A stretch of 5,842 nucleotides of DNA from Candidatus Aminicenantota bacterium. GTDB taxonomy: Bacteria; Acidobacteriota; Aminicenantia; Aminicenantales; Saccharicenantaceae. The notes under the pieces are model-generated. The model was not told the DNA's origin. It worked only from the letters and a program-made list of their open reading frames with translations, and ran no database searches. The first letter of the stretch is position 1. Each line of letters begins with the position of its first letter. This document shows, one piece after another, positions 1-3,864 of this stretch. The stretch lies in assembly GCA_022867105.1 (NCBI GenBank), contig JALHVH010000459.1, forward strand, positions 1 through 5,842, in the 5' to 3' direction. A program made the position numbers and the translations under genes.

Positions 1-798
1 ACAATCCTCGCAAATTTCAGGCCGGAGGTCATTTTCCACGCGGCGGCCCATAAACACGTCCCGCTCATGGAATTCAACGTCAGTGAGGCGATTCTCAATA
101 ACGTGCAGGGAACGTTGAACGTGGCGAAGCTAGCCGACCGGTATGGGGTAGAAAGCTTCATCTTCATTTCCTCGGACAAGGCCGTGAACCCGACGAGCGT
201 CATGGGGGCCACCAAGAAGGTGGGCGAGATCATCATCCAGGACATCGCGTCTAAGAGCGGGACGAAGTTTGCGTGCGTAAGGTTCGGGAACGTCCTGGGA
301 AGCCGGGGAAGTGTCGTGCCGCTTTTCCAGAAGCAGATCGCCCGGGGAGGGCCGGTGACGGTGACCCACCCGGACATCGAACGGTTCTTCATGTCGATCG
401 CGGAGGCGGTGTCCCTCATTGTCCAGGCTGGATCGATCGGGACCAAAGGCGAGATCTTCGTCCTCGACATGGGGAAGATGGTGAAGATCAGCGACCTGGC
501 AAGGGATCTCATCAGGCTCTCCGGGCTCAAGGATGACGATATCGAGATTGAGTATACGGGGTTACGACCGGGGGAGAAACTTTACGAAGAGATCATGATC
601 GACAAGGAACGGAACAGGATCACGCAGTTTGAGAAGATCTTTGTCGCTCCGCCGGTAGAGTACGTGAACAGCGATCTGGAGAAGAGGCTCGAAGAGCTGG
701 TCACGCTCGCGGATAAAGGCGAGGACGCGGAGATCATCCGCCATTTCCAGGAAATGGGCATCGGCTACCAGGGAGATTGGCGCGGCGGCGGGCGGTAA
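1..798 (+). CDS. Nucleoside-diphosphate-sugar 4,6-dehydratase, WbpM/CapD/PglF family (5' truncated by window)
   Basis: The frame is open from base 1, so the N-terminus lies upstream; 265 residues are visible. The family (Polysacc_synt_2, extended SDR) removes water from UDP-GlcNAc-type sugars to give 4-keto-6-deoxy intermediates for surface glycans. In visible numbering the signature blocks are HAAAHKHVPLME (13-24), SSDKAV (57-62), PTSVMGATKK (64-73), RFGNVLGSRGSV (94-105), HPDIERFFM (123-131) and GLRPGEKLYEE (187-197). The catalytic Tyr of ordinary SDRs is Met here (Ser57, Met68, Lys72), the 'SMK' arrangement of long, membrane-anchored WbpM-type enzymes rather than the short PseB/FlaA1 type. 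The missing part should therefore include the Rossmann GxxGxxG motif and probably an N-terminal membrane domain. The first in-window ATG (67) lies inside a conserved block and is not the start. A terminator follows 25 bases after the stop, so this gene probably ends its operon. The exact sugar substrate cannot be told. Confidence 0.93.
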   Translation, partial: TILANFRPEVIFHAAAHKHVPLMEFNVSEAILNNVQGTLNVAKLADRYGVESFIFISSDKAVNPTSVMGATKKVGEIIIQDIASKSGTKFACVRFGNVLGSRGSVVPLFQKQIARGGPVTVTHPDIERFFMSIAEAVSLIVQAGSIGTKGEIFVLDMGKMVKISDLARDLIRLSGLKDDDIEIEYTGLRPGEKLYEEIMIDKERNRITQFEKIFVAPPVEYVNSDLEKRLEELVTLADKGEDAEIIRHFQEMGIGYQGDWRGGGR

Positions 799-823
799 GC
801 GCAGTGCAAGCCCGGAAGGGCAG

Positions 824-858
824 GAGGCAGGGACGACGAGGTCGCTGCCTCTTTTTTT
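824..858 (+). terminator. Rho-independent terminator after the dehydratase gene
   Basis: A perfect 7-bp stem (GAGGCAG at 824-830 with CTGCCTC at 845-851) is followed directly by seven T residues (852-858). The apical part can add a second 4-bp stem (CGAC 834-837 with GTCG 841-844) closed by a 3-nt loop. It starts 25 bases after the dehydratase stop, so it most likely ends that transcript and separates it from the peptidase gene. Confidence 0.88.
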
Positions 859-886
859 GTCATGAACTACGTTTATTTCAGGTCAT

Positions 887-902
887 AAATTGGGGGTCGT
901 GA
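887..902 (-). repeat. GACCCCC-type short repeat, left copy (inverted relative to 3731-3746)
   Basis: Read on the minus strand, this 16-mer matches the plus-strand 16-mer at 3731-3746 at 14 of 16 positions, with five consecutive C in both. It lies in the intergenic region, 18 bases outside the REP copy at 921-947. The match is short, so it could be chance; its position beside the REP copy is why it is listed. Confidence 0.35.
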
Positions 903-920
903 TACGCGGACAGAAATCAG

Positions 921-947
921 AAGCGCAGGCTAAAGCCTGCGGCTGCA
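921..947 (-). repeat. REP-like palindromic repeat, copy 1
   Basis: This 27-nt unit contains a hairpin with a 7-bp stem (924-930 with 935-941) and the loop TAAA. Read on the minus strand it runs TGCAGCCGCAGGC, loop TTTA, GCCTGCGCTT, and it aligns with the copies at 3262-3288, 3609-3635 and 3639-3665. No T-run follows on either side, so it is not a classical terminator. It lies between the upstream terminator and the peptidase ribosome binding site, so it would probably be in the 5' untranslated region if the promoter is further upstream. Confidence 0.85.
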
Positions 948-963
948 GTTCAGGTGGACGGCG

Positions 964-972
964 TAAGGAGGG
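964..972 (+). promoter_or_regulatory. Shine-Dalgarno site that fixes the GTG start of the peptidase
   Basis: TAAGGAGGG ends nine bases before GTG 982. It is a near-perfect anti-16S match with ideal spacing and supports GTG 982 over the later ATG at 1003. No convincing -35/-10 pair was found between the terminator and this site. Confidence 0.85.
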
Positions 973-981
973 CAAACGAAC

Positions 982-1986
982 GTGAACGGACTCAAACGAG
1001 GCATGGGGTGGATCCCGGACTATCCGGACATCAGGGATTACACGAAGGAGACGGTGGAGGTGCGGGAGATTTTGGCCGGGCGGGTGGGCGGCGGGGAGGT
1101 TACGCGAGGAGCAGGCAGCGCGGGAAGAGCGCGAAGGCCACGCGCTTCGCTCCCCGGCAAGGTCGATCTCCGCGAATGGTGCTCGGCCGTCGAGGACCAG
1201 GGGATGCTCGGCTCATGCACGGCCAACGCCGGGGCCGGGGTCATCGAGTATTACGAGCGGCGGGCCTTCGGGAAGCACGTCGAGGCCTCACGCCTTTTCC
1301 TCTATAAGGTCACCCGGAACCTGATGAAGATGAAGGGCGACACGGGGGCCTTCCTCCGGACGACCATGGGCGCGATGGTCCTCTTCGGCGTCCCGCCCGA
1401 GGACCACTGGCCCTATACCGACAGCCAGGACGGATTCGACCGGGAACCGCCGGCCTTTTGCTATGCCTTCGCCCAGAACTATCAGGCCATCAAGTATTAC
1501 CGGCATGACCCCCCGGGGAGTAAGCCCGCCGAGGTCTTGGAGAGGGTGAAGGGAGCGCTGGCCGCCGGGCACCCTTCGATGTTCGGATTCACGGTCTACA
1601 GCTCCATCGAACAGGCGGGAAAGACGGGCCGAATCCCCTTCCCTGGGCCGAGAGAGAGGATCGAGGGCGGGCACGCCATCGTCGCGGTCGGGTACGACGA
1701 CAAGATGAAGATCGAGAATAGGGGGGACGGCGGTAAGGGCGCGGGAGGAGGTGCAGGCGCTGCGGGTGCGCGGGGAACGGGGAAAGAGAAGCTCACGCGG
1801 GCAGCCCTGAAGGCAGCGGGGCCGGCGACCGAGGGCGCCTTCCTCATCCGGAACTCCTGGGGCGAGGGCTGGGGGGAAGCGGGCTATGGCTGGCTGCCTT
1901 ACGAGTACGTTGAGCGCGGGCTGGCCGAGGACTTCTGGTCGATCCTCAAGAAGGAATGGGTCGACACCGGCGAATTCGTGGAATAG
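982..1986 (+). CDS. Papain-like (C1A family) cysteine peptidase, leaderless, with two low-complexity insertions
   Basis: This 334-residue protein would hydrolyse peptide bonds by a Cys-His mechanism. The catalytic set is complete: Gln73 (oxyanion hole) and Cys79 in EDQGMLGSCTAN, His231 in GGHAIVAVGYDD, and Asn291 in RNSWGEGWGEAGYGWLPYEYV. The N-terminus has the GWIPDYPDIRDYT motif seen in bacterial C1 peptidases without a typical I29 inhibitory propeptide. No signal peptide or membrane helix is present, so a cytoplasmic location or non-Sec export is implied. Two stretches look inserted: residues 33-58 (Gly/Arg/Ala-rich, before the mature-like VDLREWCSAVEDQG segment) and 247-284 (Gly/Ala/Lys-rich, between the His and Asn blocks). 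The frame is intact through both, and they fall where loops are expected. The GTG start is set by a strong Shine-Dalgarno. No prey protein or pathway partner is evident, and its role beside polysaccharide genes is unknown. Confidence 0.93.
   Translation: MNGLKRGMGWIPDYPDIRDYTKETVEVREILAGRVGGGEVTRGAGSAGRARRPRASLPGKVDLREWCSAVEDQGMLGSCTANAGAGVIEYYERRAFGKHVEASRLFLYKVTRNLMKMKGDTGAFLRTTMGAMVLFGVPPEDHWPYTDSQDGFDREPPAFCYAFAQNYQAIKYYRHDPPGSKPAEVLERVKGALAAGHPSMFGFTVYSSIEQAGKTGRIPFPGPRERIEGGHAIVAVGYDDKMKIENRGDGGKGAGGGAGAAGARGTGKEKLTRAALKAAGPATEGAFLIRNSWGEGWGEAGYGWLPYEYVERGLAEDFWSILKKEWVDTGEFVE
1078..1096 (+). other. Canonical G-quadruplex motif in the coding strand of the peptidase
   Basis: There are four G-tracts (1078-1080, 1082-1084, 1086-1088, 1093-1096) with loops of 1, 1 and 4 bases. 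This meets the standard G3+N1-7 rule, and short loops favour stability. It lies about 95 bases after the start codon, on the mRNA-sense strand, at the beginning of the first low-complexity insertion. Folding in vivo and any effect on translation are inference. Confidence 0.6.
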
Positions 1987-2161
1987 GGGCGATTCATAAT
2001 AAATTAGCATTATTGTTAATTAACCGAGCACGTGTAAAGCGAGAGAGATCAGGCGGATTATATCCATGAAAGGGATACTGGAATTCGATCTCACGGCCGA
2101 TGAGATGAGGCACGCGGAGCGCTGATCAAGCGGGACTTGAGACCTGACCCCCTTTATTCTC
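1987..2161. other. Gene-free spacer with an AT-rich island
   Basis: This 175-base gap has a strongly AT-rich patch (1992-2023) in otherwise GC-rich DNA. The patch includes the palindrome TTAATTAA (2016-2023) and a weak AT hairpin (1998-2002 with 2010-2014). There is no T-run or stable stem for a terminator and no clear promoter pair. A 19-codon ORF (2066-2125, MKGILEFDLTADEMRHAER) begins like some longer bacterial or phage proteins and may be a remnant, but it is too short to call. The last 20 bases carry the GACCCCC-type motif that runs into the glycosyltransferase start. Confidence 0.6.
2142..2157 (+). repeat. GACCCCC-type short repeat, middle copy, abutting the glycosyltransferase start
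   Basis: It aligns with 3731-3746 at 12 of 16 positions, including the whole GACCCCC core. It begins with ACCTGACCCC, a string I recall from dispersed repeats and mobile-element ends in many bacterial genomes; that is memory and was not searched. It takes the place where a ribosome binding site should be. Confidence 0.35.
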
Positions 2162-3589
2162 ATGATCGAAAAGAAACCCCTCGTGACGATCGTGATGCCG
2201 GGCCTTAACGAGGAGGCCTACGTCGGGAAGGCGTTAAGGAGTCTCTTGGATGATTGGGCCATCCGGAACTGCGAGGTGCTGGTCGTCGACGGGGGGAGCA
2301 CGGACCGGACGAAGCAGGTCGTCGAGGGGCTAATCAGGAATCCGCCGGAGACGTCGGAAAGGGGGAATCTTTGCGTGGATGTCGGGCAGACGGCGGGCGC
2401 GCAGAACAGGCCGGAAGACGAGGTCGTGTGGCTTTTACAGGCGAAGGACAGCTGGGTGCGCGATGTGACGCGGGAATGGAATCCGGTAACGGCGGGAAAG
2501 AGGAAGGCGGTCATCCGACTTCTGGATAATCGCGACAGGACCGCTTCGTGCGGGATGAATCTGGGGATCGCCCAGGCCGCCGGCAAGATCATCGTCCGGG
2601 CCGATGCCCATTGCCTCTTTCCGCCCGGGTATGTAAGGCGGTGCGTCGAGCTCCTCGCGGACACGGGGGCGGCCAACGCGGGGGGCGTGATGGTCCCCCG
2701 GGGGGAGGGCGGCCGGACACAGGCGGCCATCGCCCTCGCGATGCGGCACCCTTTGGGGATCGGGGATGCGGCCTTCCGGAGGACGGAGTTCAAGGGAGAG
2801 GCTGAGGGTGTGGTCTTCGGGACGTTCCGGAAGGCGATCTTGGACGAGATCGGGGGATATGACATCAAGGCCCGGGCCAACGAAGACTCGGAGCTCAATG
2901 TCAGGATTCTCTGCGCGGGAAAGAAAATTTATCTGGATAGCGATATCAAGATCACGTATTTTCCCAAGAAGACGTTCAAGGAGCTGGCAAACCAGTATTT
3001 TCGATACGGGCGGGGACGGGCGCGCACCACGATCCGGCATAAGATGCTGACAGATTGGCGGCAGGCCGCGGCGCCGATGCTGCTGCTGGCGATCGCTTAC
3101 GCGGTGGTGAGGGCGGTCGCGGGGAAGCCTGCGCACCTGATTGTGCCGGCGGCTTACGCGCTGGGATTGATGGTTGCGGCGTTCCTGACGCTGGACCGGG
3201 GGGAGAGAAAGCGGGCACGGGAGGCGGAGCCGGCGACTTCAACGGCCGGCACGCTTCCAGATGTAGCCGCAAGCTTTTGCTTGCGCCTTAACGGGTCGGC
3301 ACGCGCCGGCGCGGGGGCGGGCGTGGGAATGCAGAAAGGCGAGCAGACTCCGGAGCGGGTGGAGGTGCCTACACGGACGAACGCAAGAGAGGCGGCGTGC
3401 GACGGAGCGCAAGCACGGATGAGCGCCGCATCGGGGGCATCGGCAAAGACAAGCGAAGGGGCGTGTGCGTCCGACGGGGATGAAGGACCGATCACCCTCA
3501 AGACGAGGCTGACCGTCGCCGCAGCTTGGGGCGTTATGCATATGTGCTGGGGCGCCGGGTTCCTGTTTGGGCTGGCCAAATTCTGGTGA
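2162..3589 (+). CDS. Family-2 glycosyltransferase, ExoA-like, membrane-anchored, with two large insertions
   Basis: This 475-residue protein should transfer a sugar from a nucleotide donor to a lipid-linked glycan on the inner face of the cytoplasmic membrane. The GT-A fold motifs are VTIVMPGLNEE (8-18), VVDGGSTDRT (41-50), RADAH (146-150, DxD equivalent), NEDSELNVR (240-248, catalytic acid) and QYFRYGRGR (278-286). Helices follow at about 303-319, 326-343 and 451-471. ExoA-type relatives are about 330 residues. The excess comes from residues 63-113, between the donor-binding beta strand and RLLDNRDR, and residues 345-447, Ala/Gly/Arg-rich, between helices 2 and 3 and predicted cytoplasmic. 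The second insertion includes the translated REP copy at 3262-3288. ATG 2162 is the only plausible start: an in-frame stop lies at 2138-2140 and the conserved block starts at residue 8. There is no Shine-Dalgarno, so expression may be weak. Donor and acceptor cannot be inferred. Confidence 0.9.
   Translation: MIEKKPLVTIVMPGLNEEAYVGKALRSLLDDWAIRNCEVLVVDGGSTDRTKQVVEGLIRNPPETSERGNLCVDVGQTAGAQNRPEDEVVWLLQAKDSWVRDVTREWNPVTAGKRKAVIRLLDNRDRTASCGMNLGIAQAAGKIIVRADAHCLFPPGYVRRCVELLADTGAANAGGVMVPRGEGGRTQAAIALAMRHPLGIGDAAFRRTEFKGEAEGVVFGTFRKAILDEIGGYDIKARANEDSELNVRILCAGKKIYLDSDIKITYFPKKTFKELANQYFRYGRGRARTTIRHKMLTDWRQAAAPMLLLAIAYAVVRAVAGKPAHLIVPAAYALGLMVAAFLTLDRGERKRAREAEPATSTAGTLPDVAASFCLRLNGSARAGAGAGVGMQKGEQTPERVEVPTRTNAREAACDGAQARMSAASGASAKTSEGACASDGDEGPITLKTRLTVAAAWGVMHMCWGAGFLFGLAKFW
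3262..3288 (+). repeat. REP-like palindromic repeat, copy 2, translated within the glycosyltransferase
   Basis: The unit is TGTAGCCGCAAGC, loop TTTT, GCTTGCGCCT. Its 7-bp stem (3268-3274 with 3279-3285) and 4-nt loop have the same geometry as copy 1. It differs from copy 1 at 5 of 27 positions; two of these are a paired G:C to A:T swap that keeps the stem. It encodes about ten residues (367-376, DVAASFCLRL) without breaking the frame. Confidence 0.8.
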
Positions 3590-3608
3590 GCGGCGGGGCC
3601 TTTCTTAA

Positions 3609-3635
3609 TGTTGCCGCAGGTTTCAACCTGCGTCT
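3609..3635 (+). repeat. REP-like palindromic repeat, copy 3
   Basis: The 7-bp stem 3615-3621 with 3626-3632 has loop TTCA. The stem pair next to the loop is T:A here and C:G in copies 1 and 2, a compensatory change. It begins 20 bases after the glycosyltransferase stop and points toward copy 4. Confidence 0.85.
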
Positions 3636-3638
3636 TTC

Positions 3639-3665
3639 TTGCTCAGGCTAAAGCCCGCGACTGCA
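3639..3665 (-). repeat. REP-like palindromic repeat, copy 4 (inverted partner of copy 3)
   Basis: Positions 3642-3665 match copy 1 (924-947) at 21 of 24 positions in the same orientation. The stem is partly decayed, with one mismatch and one G:T wobble. Only three bases separate it from copy 3, giving the head-to-head arrangement typical of bacterial REP doublets. Confidence 0.8.
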
Positions 3666-3730
3666 TCCTGTACAACCAGCGACCACATGGAAAACAGATT
3701 CAATATGCGATTTTAGGAAATACTAATTGG

Positions 3731-3746
3731 TCATGACCCCCATTTT
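3731..3746 (+). repeat. GACCCCC-type short repeat, right copy
   Basis: It matches the inverted left copy (887-902) at 14 of 16 positions. It overlaps the perfect palindrome GGTCATGACC at 3729-3738. It lies 65 bases outside the REP doublet, so left and right ends share the same order: GACCCCC motif outermost, REP inside. Confidence 0.35.
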
Positions 3747-3864
3747 TCGAACCACTTAGAAGGCTAATTTCCGCTAACATCTCAGCCGGGTATTTTGCCC
3801 TTACGCCACCCTCCCGGCATCCTCCTTGTCTCTTCGGCCCGGGGGGGCCCTTTGCTTTTGGACA

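Larger units (their letters stand above)
3590..3864. other. Convergent intergenic region with REP doublet
   Basis: This 275-base gap lies between the stop of the glycosyltransferase and the stop of the convergent polymerase/ligase gene. It holds an inverted REP pair (3609-3665), the 10-bp palindrome GGTCATGACC (3729-3738) and a GACCCCC-type repeat. No classical hairpin with a T-run is visible for either gene. The REP pair is the best structural candidate for a bidirectional transcript end. No coding frame here looks real. Confidence 0.6.

Noticed and set aside
857..889. TTGTCA (857-862) with CATAAA (884-889) as a promoter for the peptidase
   Set aside because: The spacer is 21 bases, the -10 match is poor, and the -35 would overlap the terminator T-run.
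1288..2010. Minus-strand open frame opposite the peptidase
   Set aside because: It is antisense to a complete papain-family active site and has no recognisable protein features.
2066..2125. 19-codon ORF MKGILEFDLTADEMRHAER
   Set aside because: Its start resembles the N-terminus of longer bacterial or phage proteins, so it could be a remnant. It is too short, lacks a clear ribosome binding site and has no continuation in any frame.
2218..3136. Long minus-strand open frames opposite the glycosyltransferase
   Set aside because: The plus-strand frame shows all family-2 glycosyltransferase motifs in order. The minus frames (2218-2898 and 2435-3136) encode Ser/Pro/Arg-rich sequence without motifs.
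921..3665. Repeats considered as a CRISPR array
   Set aside because: There are only four copies, in mixed orientation, with irregular spacing and one inside a gene. There are no unique spacers of constant length.
3836..3850. GGCCC/GGGCC hairpin (3836-3840 with 3845-3849) near the end of the polymerase/ligase gene as a terminator
   Set aside because: The stem is only 5 bp. On the minus strand no T-run follows; on the plus strand the downstream sequence is only loosely T-rich and lies about 250 bases beyond the glycosyltransferase stop.
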